Positions 11,423 to 23,180 are shown, counted from the first letter of the stretch. The stretch: 64,000 bases of DNA from Ochotona curzoniae (GCF_017591425.1 NW_024465777.1:372001-436000); one strand, 5' to 3'. Notes: generated from the letters alone by a model not told the origin. Translations and numbers: made by a program.

Positions 11423-14400
11423 ATGATGCTCCGGCTGCTGAGCTCCCTCCTCCTTGTGGCCCTGGGTAAGCCCCCAACCCAAGTCTGCGTTCCCTGTGCT
11501 ATACTGGGCTGAGAGCCCTGAAATCTGTTCCCCATCCTGGGTCCTGTGACCCAACACCTGCTTCCATAGAAGGGGTCTCAGCATGTATCTGGGGCACAAC
11601 AGTAGGTTCTTTACGCTTGGTGCTGGGGAGAACAGAAAAGAAAGCAGAAGATGGACAAGTCCAGGAGAATCAGGAACAGCACCAAGCGCTGTGGAAAGAG
11701 CCTTAGTTAAGGGAGGACAAAGCTTCATGGTTAAAATCTGGCCTCCCGACTATATAGGTGGAAGTTTCACTCCTCTGCTGAACTAATTCTCCACTCACAC
11801 TCCCTCTACCTGGCCCCATAGCCTATAGTTGAGCCTTGCCCTGGTCTCTGCCACATGAAGTTGCAGCTCTGTGCCCTCTCCTGTGACAGTTTCTCCTGAC
11901 TTAAAGTCATGGTAACATAATATTTACTGAGTGCTTATCATATCACCAAAGAATACTGTGAGAATTTTGTATATTATCTCATGCATTCTCATCATAACCA
12001 TACAAAGTCAGTATTATTGTCTGTATTTTACAGACTAGCACACTGACCTCAGAGAAGTAAATTAGTTCATCTGATAACAAGGGGTTGGGCTGTGTTCTGA
12101 ACACAGGAGGTCTTATTTCAAGTCATCTTCTGAAAACTCAAAATATTTACTGATCTTTTTTTTCAGAGAGAGAAAGAGAGACAGACACATATGCCCCTCC
12201 CTCAGGTTACTTTCCTCACTGAAGCCGGTAGTCAGGGGGGGCTGGGGCTCCAGCACTGGGGCCATCATTTCAGCATGCCAGGGCTCACACTGAAGGGAGC
12301 TGGATCTGAACACACAGAGTCAAAGCACAGACCAAGCACTTGGTGTGGACTGTGGGTGACTGACGGGCTGTCCTACCACAGCACCAATGCCCACCCCAAA
12401 GCCTCCACTCTCGGGGACAGCAGCCAGCAGTGGGAGAGGGATCCTTGTCTCAGACTGTGTGAAGTGTCACCCTCCTCAGTCACTCCATTTACTGAGGCTG
12501 CATTTTATCTCCATCCTTGGACTCCTGGGACTCAAGAAAGCCCTGTTGTAGTGCCAATGCTCACTTCAAAGGTGGCTGCAGAGGGTCAGAGAGCAAAGGG
12601 GCTTGCAGGGGTAACACAGCCTGTTTGGTACTCTGGGACTTGAATCCTGCCCTGCTTTCCTGTTGGGGCCCCTGTGGCTGACTGATGTCCACCTCTCCTC
12701 TCCATCCTTCTCCTTTGCTCTCCTCTCTAGCCACAGGCTCACACCCACCGATCTACAACCCGTCCAACCACTTCTCCAACCCCTCCAGCCGTGTGGTCAA
12801 TGGCACTCCTGTAAATCCTACCAACAAGTATCCCTGGCAGGTAAGAGCAACCCCAGCTGCACTGACTCCCACTGTGTGCTCTAGACTGCATGCTCTGATT
12901 GCAAGGTCTCCAGTTCTGACCCCACAGCAGCCTTGACTTATGCTTCCTAGGTTCTAGAAACTTAAAACAATCAGCTTCACACAGAGATTTTATGCATGCC
13001 ATCTACAAACCTCACTGGGCTGTTGGCAAATTAGAGTGATCTAGGGTCCGGGGACATCTTAAACAAGCAGCTGATGCAGTAATAGAAGAATTCAGGCACT
13101 GTGCAGAGGCACAGGTAGGATCTAGTTCCAGTTCCTTGAGGCCCACAGCAGGGCTCTGAGTTCTGGAGCACAGAGTGGAGAATTGGATCAGGGCAGTGGA
13201 GGGCAGCACCTAGGGCGAGGCTTGCTGTGCTGTGTAGCACAGTAGCCATTAACACATGGGGTATTTAAATGCAAATTAAATAAATTCAAGCATGTCCAAC
13301 ATTCAATCCCTCTGTGCCAGCCACATTTCGAGTGACTAAGAGACACATGTGGCCAGTAGTTCCCACCTTGGACAGCAAAGGCTGAGCACATTTCCATAGC
13401 TTAGAACGCTGTCTGAGGCAGAGTCAGGAAGCGTGTTCAAGGAGGGAGCAGAGAGTGAGTGCTGTAGCCCTATCAGCCACATGGCTTCTCCAGCACTGAC
13501 TTAGCCCTGCCACTGCAGCAGGAAAGCAGCCAGAGAGCATGTGTGCCTGAGTGAGTGGCCTGTGTGCAGTCAGCATCTGTGCACACAGACCACAGCCAGC
13601 CTGGCAGCATGGAGCAAACTTGGCCAACCTTGGTCTCCAGGGAGATATTGAGAATCTGAATGAGTAGAAAAGGAGAATGGAGGCAAAGGAGTCAGGACGA
13701 GTCATACTTTAGAACATCCAAGGGTCCTGGGAGAGCTGAGATGCAGGAGAATAGCAGACTTAGAAAACAGAAGTATTTAGGGGCTGTCAGTAGACAGAAG
13801 GTTTTGGAAATCCCTTGAAGACTGAGAAGGGGATTCCTCAGGGAGATCACAAGCACTGGGATGGAAATACCAGAGACCACAGTGATCACAGAGGAAACTG
13901 GCAAAGGCTGCATTAGAACATGGGCAAGTTGCGTAGTTACGACATATGCACTAATCCTCACTGTGGGCTTTGATCTCTCAGACTGCACACCCCTGCCACT
14001 TCTCCAGGTCGCCCTTGCATATGAGGAGAATGGTTATCTGTACATCATCTGTGGTGGGTTCCTCATTGACACAGACTGGGTTGTGACGGCTGCTCATTGT
14101 ATCATGTGAGTTCTCCTGTGGTTCCCCTCCTAGTGCTGATGTTTGTCTCTATGACACCCATACAACCTGGGGCAGTGGATAACTATGAGAACAAGACAAT
14201 GAAGGGCAGATTGACTTTTCTTTCTCTGGCAGTAATGAGAGTGTAACATACTGGGCACTATTGGGTGTGTATGACCTGTCGGCAATACCAGCAACTGCGC
14301 AGTTTATCCCTGGTCAGTACATCGTGCACCCAGATTATGATGAAGAAGATGCGTCCAAAGGGTGAGTAAGCTCCCAGTCTGGTACCAGACTCCTGTGTCC

Positions 14401-17400
14401 TTCCCTCCATGACACACAGTTCATCTAGGAGACTCCTAGGGACAGTGGGGAGGGTGAGCAATGTGGGCCCACACACTGGACAGAGCCTTAGAGACCAGCA
14501 GCATCAACCTCCCTCCCTGTACAAGGGACAGTAGACCCAGGGAGACTTAGGAAGTCCACCAGCACTACTGGGCTCAGCATCTCTGGAGCCAATGGCCCTT
14601 CCGCAAGTCCAAGGTGTCCTGTGCTCAGCAGATGTTCCTCCAGCACAGACTGGGTTCTTAACTGTTTATGCAGAGGAGGAGTCCTGGACTGAGAGTCAGG
14701 CTGTTGGTGTCCCTGCCTGAGTGTCTTGGGCAGTAAGTGCCCTGTTCTGGGCCTCAGGATTCCACTTGTCAAGGTGATGCTGCAGCAGGGCTTCCTGGTG
14801 CTGGTGATGGTCAGGGAGGCCCTGCTCATTTCTCACCTATGTACATACCTGTGTATACACTTGTGTGACCAGGGTCTTAGTTTTCTCTGGTGAGATCAAG
14901 GAGAGTGCATAACCATCATAAAAGTACTATGGAAATAAGAGACAATCCTGAAGGAACTCCATTCCATCATCACAGGTCATCCTGGGGTTGTAATGAGGCA
15001 CGTTAACTCAGGTAATATGTCCTAAATGACAGCAGGCAGAGCAGCGGTCCCTGAAGTGTGGGCTGTGGAGCAGCAGTACTAGAGTTCCCTAGAAACCTGT
15101 GAGTAATGTCAGACCTCAGGCCTCAGCCATAAATGTTCTCAGAATGCCTGTGCCAGATCCCTGAAAGGTGTGTGGCTTTAATATTTTAACTTATGTATTA
15201 ATGTGTATTTGCTTGAATGAAAGAGAGACACAGAGAGAGATACAAAGCAAGACAGAAAGCCTATCTTCTGGGCCCTACCCAAGTGCACCGAAGCTGAATA
15301 TTTTTTAAGTCTCCCAAGTGGGCAGCTAAAATCTAAGCCTTTAATCATCACCTGCTAACTTAGTGGGCACCTTAGCAGGAAGCTGGAAAGGAAAGCTGAG
15401 CATGGTCTTGAACCCAAGCACTATGATAGAGGGTATAATCTCTTAGCTATTATGCTCAATGCACACCATAATTAGAATCAGAACACCTGTGTTTTCATAC
15501 AGCTGGACTGTGAGAACTACAAGCAGACACTAAGGACAATTAATATGACCAAATATTTCCAGGAGGGGAAGGGATGGGGGTTTTGGGAGTCTGCTTTGTG
15601 TTAAAGCTGGATTTGGGGGCATAGGAGCAGATGAGATTACCAAGGTTTGACTTTGAACAATGGTCTGGGATGGACCTGGTCCAGTTGGAGAACCAGGCTA
15701 CAAAGACTCTTCTCTCCCCACAGCAATGACATTGCTCTCCTCAAACTGCTGTGGAGTGCTGAGCTGACAGATGATGTATACCCGGCCTGCCTCCCTCCAG
15801 CTGGCTACATCATTCCCCATGAAACAAAATGCTACGTCACTGGCTGGGGTGCCATCTCCAGTATGTATTCACCAGGGAGAGTGGGAGAAAAACAAGGTCT
15901 GATGGTCAAGGCCAGTGATGCAATGGTGCATGAAACATGCATGATGTGGGGATGGTGGAAGGAGAGTCCACCTTGGATTTCAAGAGCTCTAGGCCTCAAA
16001 TGTTCCACTTCCTAAAACCTACCCATGCCACAGACACATGTGCATTGTTCTCTGTCCCTACAGCCAGTGGGCCATCCTCAAGTATTCTCCTGGAGGGGCT
16101 GCTGTGTGTGTTGGACCATGAGCACTGCTCTCAGCCAGACTATTGGGGTAGCAACGTGAACAAATGTCAATTGTGTGCTGGCGACTGTGGAGCCTCTGCA
16201 TGCTATGTGAGTCTGTTCACCCTTGCCATGGTGGAAATTGTGCGGGTGTTTCTCTGCCATCTCCATGGAGGTGGAGGAGCTATATTCTCTGTTAGCCCCA
16301 GTCAGATCCCAGGCCAGGCAGGACCTGCAGAAAACACAGCCACATACCCTAAATCCTGGCCCAGCTCACAGGCTCCCTCACCTGGGACCATCACTGTCCC
16401 TCCTCCTGCTCAGGCTTCCCCAGCAGCACAGCAGGGACACTCGCACCACCATCTGGAGTCACCCACTCTCTGGCTCTGCAGGGATCCTCAACCACTGTGC
16501 TGTGGCAGCTGAGTCCTCCTAGGCAGCAGGGAAGGTGCTGCCAGCAGGGGGCGCTGGCGTCTCTCGGGGCTCCCTCTGTGCCAGGGGCTGTGCTGAGGGC
16601 CTGTGTGGGTCCCTTCCTGCTCAGCAGCTGTGGTAGCACAGACCCTGGTCCTGGCCAGCTGAGGCCCTGAGGCTGGGAGAGATGCAGCAGTGTGGGTGTG
16701 TCTGCAACCCCCAGGTCAGGGGCAATTCCTTCCAACTGAGACGTGGCTCAGTCCCCACTTCTCTGTCCATCACAGGGTGACTCTGGAGGACCCCTCAACT
16801 GCCCTGGATTGACTACTAAGTGGCAGGTTGATGGCATAGTCAGCTTTGGTTCTGGCTATGGCTGCAATTACCCAAAGAAGCCCACGGTGTTCACCCGAGT
16901 ATCGTGCTTCATTGACTGGATTAAGGAGGTAAGGATTGAACAACTCTCCTGTGAGGTACAGGGGACAGGGAGGAAGTTCAGATCCTGGTGAGGGGCAGAA
17001 GGGATCCTAGAAAGGCAGTGGGGGAGGGGCTTGGGGACATTACCAAGGGTCTTGGGGATGTGTTTTGCTCTGTGCAGCCCCAGGACTTCACAGGCTATGG
17101 ATGGAGGCTTTGCACTTCTAATTTCATGAGGGGTTCTCAGTGTGTCCTCTGGTCAGATCTTCATCACAAAGAACAGAGGGATGCACAGCCATCTGGTAGA
17201 GGAGACATTTAATGAGCAATAATGCTAATGGATGGTGAGATCTATGGTGCGGGAAGCTGAGAATCAGCATCACCTTGGAACAGGTGATTAGAGAGAGTTA
17301 ATACTGCCCATGATATCAGAGTGCCCACCAATTAGAGGTCACTCAGGGACAGTAATAGGAGCCTTAATTCACGGTTTAATCCTACTCCATAAGGTGAATA

Positions 17401-17595
17401 TTGTGATCACCACTCCCAATAGAGAGGGAAACGGGCTCAAAGAGGGCAGATCACTCTCCTAGGTCACACAGGGAATGAGAGGTCAGACTGGGCGCTGACT
17501 CCAGTTCCTTTGACTCCAGAACCTGTGATCCTAACTCAGTTGTTCTGTCCATTCTTTTCCAGGTCACTGGGATTGACCTCAAAAAGTGGTGCTGA
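11423..17595 (+). CDS. Chymotrypsin-like elastase 3-type pancreatic serine protease, intact, 8 exons
   Basis: Exons 11423-11465, 12731-12840, 14008-14105, 14233-14361, 15724-15860, 16064-16206, 16776-16928 and 17563-17595 join with correct phases and GT-AG borders into 846 nt (281 residues; family about 270). The signal peptide is [14 protein letters not shown], the hallmark of CELA3. A short propeptide ends SSR, and cleavage would release VVNG. The triad is complete: TAAHC in exon 3, NDIALL in exon 5, GDSGGP in exon 7. The expected role is a digestive endopeptidase secreted by pancreatic acinar cells and activated by trypsin. Several features are odd. There are fourteen cysteines in the mature part where four pairs are canonical. 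The extra six are in PACLPP, LLCVL, NKCQ, GDCGA, VSCFI and the final KKWC. The sequon N-G-T sits at mature residues 3-5, and a second, N-E-S, lies in exon 4. The S1 pocket reads Ser189-Ala190, Tyr192, Gly216 and Thr226 (chymotrypsin numbering by eye), closer to elastase 2 than to CELA3. CELA3 is the best family call; a divergent paralogue with its own specificity is likely. Confidence 0.9.
11895..12120 (+). repeat. MIR fragment in intron 1
   Basis: 'atttactgagtgcttatcat', 'tctcatgcattctcatca' and 'acagactagcacactgacc' follow the MIR consensus in order. Counterparts are at 18945-19162 and 63160-63395. Confidence 0.7.
12150..12340 (-). mobile_element. Minus-strand C-type SINE in intron 1
   Basis: An A/T-rich start, then 'agagagagaaagagagacag' and a body ending near the direct 'gctggatctgaacacac'. 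The same insertion is at 63415-63620 in intron 1 of the unit 3 gene, so it predates the duplication of the two genes. Confidence 0.6.
13020..13930 (+). other. Intron 2 segment that recurs in the head relics
   Basis: The part 13400-13930 (e.g. 'gcagcaggaaagcagccaga', 'tctccagggagatattgag') recurs at 34080-34640, 49880-50260 and 50270-50820. Around 13196-13212 'cagtggagggcagcacc' is a weak CTCF-like match, kept at 33873-33889. Confidence 0.6.
15180..15470 (-). mobile_element. Minus-strand C-type SINE in intron 4
   Basis: 'gaaagagagacacagagaga', 'tcttctgggccctaccc' and 'agctattatgctcaatgc' give the reversed SINE order. No counterpart is seen in the unit 2 tail, which begins 3' of it. Confidence 0.5.
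16541..16557 (+). promoter_or_regulatory. CTCF-type motif in intron 6
   Basis: CCAGCAGGGGGCGCTGG is a near-perfect match to the CTCF core consensus. The identical 17-mer is kept in the corresponding intron of the ruined unit 2 copy at 41239-41255, in the same orientation. Binding is inferred. Confidence 0.65.
17365..17540 (+). repeat. MIR fragment in intron 7
   Basis: 'agagagggaaacgggctcaaagag', in outline, followed by 'ggtcacacagggaatgagagg' and a 'tgactccagaacctgtg' ending, is the MIR core and 3' half. Confidence 0.7.
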
Positions 17596-17615
17596 TCCCA
17601 CATCTTTTTCCAAAG

Positions 17616-17621
17616 AATAAA
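17616..17621 (+). terminator. Polyadenylation signal of the intact gene
   Basis: AATAAA lies 21 bases after the stop codon, a very short 3' UTR, as is usual for pancreatic protease mRNAs. The GT-rich downstream element is not obvious. Confidence 0.8.
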
Positions 17622-17639
17622 GATCTCTCAGCAAGTCAT

Positions 17640-18340
17640 GAGTTCAGTCTCTCTCCTTTTTGCTGCTTCCCCTCTGTCCTGTTCCTGAGATCTGAAAGCT
17701 GATGTGCAGAGATGAGAACAGGGTCGGCCTCTCATGTGAAGACAAGAATATCCTTGAGCCCAGGATGAAGAGTTGTGAAGGGGTGACCACCCTCTTGTTT
17801 TGCATGGGACTGGGGACTTCCTAGACCCAGGACATTCAGTGTGGAAACAGGCCAGACAATTGGGACAAGCAGGTCCTCCAGGATAGAGTACCCTGAGAGC
17901 AGTGGCTTTTCCATGCAGCACAACACACAGTCACACCTGCAGAGAACCTGAGCCAGCCCCTCTCAGGAAGCTCATGGTAGAGAGAAAGAACCAGGGGCTT
18001 TTACCTCCACTGACTGGCAGGAGGAGGATGAGGGCTGTGGTCATTCATTCACTCAATATCATGCATTTCTCATTTCAGAAGAGGTCTCAGGGAGACAGAC
18101 ACACCTGAGTCCTGTTGTGAAGTGGTTCATTATTTACAGAGAAATGTGCATGGCGTAAGTATTCAGGGAATATTGATCTACTCAAAGCTGGCTTGGGATG
18201 GGAGTCTATAGGTGAGCAGGACAGCCCCAGGAGAATCCTGGCTACAGAGTGAGCAGACACATATACAGGGACAGGGACAAGTTTGTGATTGCACACACAC
18301 TGGAGGTCAGAGTAACATCGGTTGTGCAGGTGGAAGAAAC
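17640..18340. other. 3' flank of the intact gene, nothing recognised
   Basis: Only short ORFs in several frames and no repeat I can name. The unit 2 tail lacks this segment, because its exon 7 is followed almost directly by the equivalent of 18345. Confidence 0.4.
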
Positions 18341-18344
18341 ACAA

Positions 18345-18590
18345 ACACAGCCCTTAATTTGTGTTCCCCCTGAACTCCACAGAATGAGGCCATGGCCCCC
18401 AGCAAAGATGCACATCAGTCTCTCTCAGTGTTCATGTGCTCCATTGCACCCTTTCTTTAACAATCAGGCTTTTTACATCTGGTGTTGGTGCAGCAGGTTG
18501 ACATGTTGATGCAACACTGACTCTGATGGACTTCTAGCTGAAGTCCCAGCTACTCTGCTTACAATCCTATTCCTTTCACCTGAGGTGGAA
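18345..18590 (+). repeat. Duplicated 3' flank segment (start of block Y)
   Basis: 'ccttaatttgtgttcccc', 'gaactccacagaatgagg' and 'catctggtgttggtgca' align to 42160-42410 downstream of the unit 2 tail. Confidence 0.7.
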
Positions 18591-18599
18591 GCAGTGGAT

Positions 18600-19165
18600 G
18601 ATTCCCAGATCCTTCCACAAGAGGAGACTCAGTGTGTACCAGGGGCAAGACAGTGGATGCTTTCAGCTTGGTGCTGGGGAGGAGAAAGGAGGAGAAACAT
18701 GGCATGGTGCAGCTCAGCACAAGGGCCGTGAGAGAATCTTTGGTGGGTGTATAAGAAAGATTCATGGCTAATTGATGGCTCTGTGCTTGGATTGTGTTGG
18801 ATGGAAATTCTACTCCCCTGATGTACACTAATTCTCCACTCACACTCTCTCTATCTGGCTCCATAGCCTGTGGTTCTCTGTTGTCCTGGTCTCTGACACA
18901 TTAAGTTGCAGCTCTGAGCCACCTCCTGTGAGCATATTCTGATAACTGATAATCACAGTAACATAATATTTTCTGAGTGCTCAAAAGAACACTGAAGGAT
19001 TTTTCTTCATAATCTCATGTCATTCTCATCACATCATCAGCTTCATTAGGTCAGTGCTATTGTTTCATTTTACAGTTTGTCACACTGATCCTCAGAGAAG
19101 TAAAGTAGTTTATCCAAGAACAAGGGGCTAGGTTGTGCTGTGAACACAGGAGGTTTTATTTCAAA
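18600..19165 (+). pseudogene. Detached intron 1 fragment of a CELA3-like gene
   Basis: 'ctttcagcttggtgctgggg', 'tccactcacactctctctat' and the following MIR (18945-19162) run parallel to 62850-63395 and 11600-12120 inside intron 1 of the two genes. No exon is attached, so this is a stray piece left by unequal exchange just downstream of the intact gene. Confidence 0.65.
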
Positions 19166-19554
19166 ATCTCCTCTGCGGACCCAGGATGATAGTGGAGTGG
19201 TTAAAGTCCTCGCCTTGCATGTGCCGGGATCCAATATGGGCTCTGGTTCTAACCCCAGCAGCCCCACTTCCCATCCGGCTCCCTGCCTGTGGCCTGGGAA
19301 AGCAGTCGAGGATGGCCCAAAGCCTTGGGACCCTGCACCCATGTGGGAGACCAGGAAGAGCTCCTGGCTCCTGGCTCCTGGCTTTAGATTGGCTCAGCTC
19401 CAGCCATTGCGGCCCTTTGTCAAGTGAACCAGCAGATGGAAGATCTTCCTCTCTGTCTCTCCTCTTCTCTGTATATCTGCCTTTCCAATAAAAGTAAATA
19501 AAGCTTTGAAAAAAAACATGCAAGCATGTCTTGTTATAAAAAAATCTCTTCTGC
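19163..19554 (+). mobile_element. Young C-type SINE with target-site duplications
   Basis: The SINE body 19177-19540 is nearly complete: 'gtggttaaagtcctcgcc', 'gccgggatccaatatgg', 'gcctgggaaagcagtcgag' and 'atcttcctctctgtctctcc', ending in an A-rich tail. It is flanked by AAAATCTCCTCTGC (19163-19176) and AAAATCTCTTCTGC (19541-19554), one mismatch. The internal box phrases are of pika style. Confidence 0.85.
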
Positions 19555-19622
19555 AAACCCCCCAAAGCTTTAGTAATGTGTTTTATTTCAGAAGAGACAG
19601 AGAAATACAAATATCTATGTAC

Positions 19623-19627
<5 letters not shown>

Positions 19628-19655
<28 letters not shown>

Positions 19656-19659
19656 AATT

Positions 19660-19708
<49 letters not shown>
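19628..19708. repeat. Compound (AT)n(AG)n(AC)n microsatellite
   Basis: AT to 19638, AG to about 19655, then an uninterrupted AC run from 19661 to 19708. Confidence 0.95.
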
Positions 19709-19711
<3 letters not shown>

Positions 19712-19714
19712 GTG

Positions 19715-21425
19715 TGGGTTGGGGGCCCTGAGCAGCTGAGCAGCTTCAGTCTGTTCCCCAGAGAGGCAACATTTCTGGTTCTTCTTGGACTCAGCACTTG
19801 GTTCCTGACTCCCTTGATTTTCCCCGGGAGTGGAGGTGATCTCTTCCTTGTTCTTTCCCCCCTCTCTGTCACTCTGCCTTTCGATCACATAGATAAGTAA
19901 ATCATAATAAACAAAGGAAAGTCAGGAGTAGAATGCAGTAGGAAGAGCCCTGCTGGAGTCAGGAGTTCCTGGTTCCAGTCTCACTTGTGCCCTTGAGGCT
20001 CCAAAGCCTCCACTACCTGCAACAAAGACCAGCACATTGCAAGCCTGGCTGCAGCACTGACCTCTAACCCCACCAGGAGAAAGGCAGGAAACAGATCAAC
20101 AGGCAAGAAGCCTCCCATGGACACAGCCTGGACCTAGGCTTCTCTCAGATAAGAGCTGGATCTTCCTTCCAGGGGGCAAAGCCTGTTCCACTGTCCAGTG
20201 TGTCTGAGCTCAGCTGCTCTAGCCCAGCAAACCAGGCACCTTGTCTGCCCCCCTGGAAGCACCAAGGACAGCTCCACAAGCACCAAGCAACTGGCTCAGG
20301 CAGGGGTGTAGCTGAGGTCAGGTGTCCTGAGCTGTTCCCACTTCTATTTCTCATGTCTGGATGATGTTGTGCCATACTTTTCTCTATTCTTTCAGCCTCT
20401 GCTGATTCATCCTACTTCATGATTGGGGCTGTTTGGGGAAGCAAAACTGAAAAACCCTTCTATATATCCCCTTCCTTCACCCTATTCGAGAAACTCAAGA
20501 GCAAGTTCCACTTTCTCTCTTCCTGCTTCCTAGAAGGTTTCACTCCTATCCATGATTATCTTTGTAGCACATATTTATCCCAACCCCATCCTTAACTGTA
20601 ACAGCACAGCAGTGACTTATACCTAGTCAAATTTCAGGTGCACTATGGCTCTATATTGAGTGTATTATTCTGCTGGGAGCATTGCTCTGCCATACACTCT
20701 TTCACTATTGTATGAATACATGCAACTCAAGTTCTATCTGTGTCACTATTTGGTACTTGATTCTACAAAAACTGCATGATTCATTCATTCTGTTATTGAA
20801 ATGCATTTACATTTTAATGTTTTATTATTCCAAGCAGCAGTGAGATACTCTCTTCCATGTAAAAAAACAGCAGTTAAGTGAACATGAATGTTACAGGGGG
20901 ATGACCTCATTCACCTTTAGTGTTTACCATTCCCTGTGATGCCACATGTTCTGATCATGAATTGGGGTGACTCAGTGGGTTGTCTCTGCTGTGACCCTGA
21001 CATCCCATATAGTTTTGGTGGCTTTTAACTTCAAAATTACTTCCTACTAATATGTCTGGGAAATCTGCATAAGATGGAGCAGGTTGAGAACTCTAAAAAG
21101 AAACATTCTGAATTGGTGTGAACGGATTGTCAGTCAGGCAAATCAGTTGAACTTGAGATTCTGGAAGGTCACAGCCATTCCTGCTCTCCTTTGCTTTGTG
21201 CTCTCTGTGGGCAAAGCCATGTGTCAGTTCTTAATCTGCTTCAATTTTTACAAAATTTCTGCTGGGATGTGACTAGTGCTAATACAATTGAGGAAACTGA
21301 GGCAAGCGGAGGTTGGGTCACCTGCTACATTGTTCATCTACTTAGTGCAGTCAATGAAGGCAAACACTTGGATGAACACATGGGCTTTGGGAGAGGGGTG
21401 TTATGGCCATAAGAAGGAGATGAAA
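19715..21425 (+). repeat. Block Y, unit 1 copy
   Basis: It is collinear with 43935-45600; for example 'agtaggaagagccctgctgg' at 19937 and 44165. It includes a MIR-like piece around 21225-21345 ('tgggatgtgactagtgc', 'gaggaaactgaggc'), also present at 45465-45580. No coding potential was recognised in either copy. Confidence 0.75.
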
Positions 21426-21559
21426 TACGAACTTTAATATAGGACAGGGACAGGCAGAGTGTGTTAAAGTGAACACATTTCCTTTGTAAGTGGTGCTGCA
21501 TATCCAAGATCACAGTCCCCACACTGCAGATAAAGGAGTGACAGCGAATGGAAGAAACC

Positions 21560-23180
21560 AGAGATCTGTGCTACACAGGTGCACCAGGTCATCGCCTGAC
21601 TCTTATGTGTGCCAACCAGTCCAAGGTCAATTTCATTCTGTCACTTACACCAGCCAATGCACATTTTTGGTGGATTCAGCTGCCTATTCAGTTCCACTCC
21701 CAGCCCCAAATCTCAGGCAAAGTGATGGATGCTTGTCCTTGGCCTAGTCTTGATGCATACCAACAGGAGCCATGGCCTAGTTGAGGTGACCCCAAATAAC
21801 CCTCACCAAGCCTACCCCCAGCCAGAATCTGCTGGGGTTTAACCCAGTCCATCCCAAATTGTATCTGGCTCTCAGGCACACCCATGGGTGCTGTGGCTTA
21901 GCACAACCCATCTGCCCCCACACCACACTTATGCCAATGGATGCAGCCGCCTTGACCAGCCTGGTCTGTCAACAGGAGAGTGCTCACAAATTCCTTAGAA
22001 GGCCTGCTCCCAGCCCTGGATCTTGTGCCTGCCAGGGGGCACTGTGGTCCAATTTGGCATAACTTGCACTCTGTCCTAGCACTCTCCAGCAGGTATGTGG
22101 CCCAGCCTGGCTGAACCATACTCATTTTTTTCCTTGAGTCAGCAGGTGCTACAACTCAGCCCAGTCCAGTCCATCCCCAGAACTGGCCTACTCACTAGCT
22201 GATGCGTGCTGCAACCCTTCCTGGACCACCTCACCACCAGTCACAGCTCTCATGTTCAAGTGAGGAAGCAGTTGTCCAGTAGAGGTGTCACTGAAATTTC
22301 TCTGCTAGGTTTACTCCCAGCCCCAGGTCTTACATGCAACAGCAGGTGCCGCAGTTCAGTCAGAGATGGCCCACCCCAGTCTACAAATTCACCAGAAGAT
22401 GCCACAATTTGGTTTAGCTTGGTCCACCTCTCATACCAGCTTAGTATAGCAAATTAGCCAAGCCAGGACCAGCCCCAGCCCTCAAGTGAACTGGCAGGTG
22501 TTGCAGTTAAACCCAGTTGGGCATGAACTCCATTCTGGCTCTCATTTGAGTTAATGTGTACTATGGAATGATCAAGGATGGTTCACCCCCAGACGGGGCC
22601 CACATGCTAACTGATGGGTGCACAGCCATACCTGGACCTGCCTGCCTCCAGTCAAAGCTCTCATGCTCATCAGTGGAAGCAGTGCCCCAGCAGAGGAGTA
22701 CCCAATGTTCCCTTACCAGACTCACCTGCAGCCCTGAGTCTTGCATGCAGCAACGTGATATAGCCCAGTTTAAGATGGTCTGCCCCCAGACTTGGCTTTC
22801 ACAAGCAGGTCCTACAACCTGCTCAACTCTGCCAGTCCCCAGTTCCAGTTCCCACCAATGAATGCAACAGCCTAGCCCAACCTGGCTTACTGCTAGTCCT
22901 CATGTGAACTGGTAAGTGCTACAATCTAATCCAGCCTGGTGCACCCCATCTTGGCTCTTGCTTATGTCCAGTATGTTGTGGACTTCCCCAGCTTCCTTTC
23001 CCCGACCCCACCCATGTGCCTGGCCTATTTGTTTGCCAATAGGTGCTGTAGCCTAGCCTGATCTGCCCTGTGCTCTGCCATGGCAGTCACATTCACTAAT
23101 GGAAGCTGTGCCTAGCACATATGACATAACCCAATGTGACACAACACCAGGCCAAGTGATTATCACTTCTATAATCTCTT
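21560..23180 (-). mobile_element. Old L1-like repeat-type body, minus strand
   Basis: On the plus strand it reads as complement-orientation units ('gccagtccaaggtc...', 'tgcaacccttcctggacc', 'gtcttacatgcaacagcaggtg'), like 8900-10000 and 51300-52700 but more diverged. The characteristic 3' end block is absent. No ORF of note. Confidence 0.5.

Noticed and set aside
15937..16512. 191-codon ORF over exon 6 and intron 6
   Set aside because: It contains exon 6 in frame but reads through the GT donor at 16207 into intron. The spliced model with exon 7 (GDSGGP) explains the locus.
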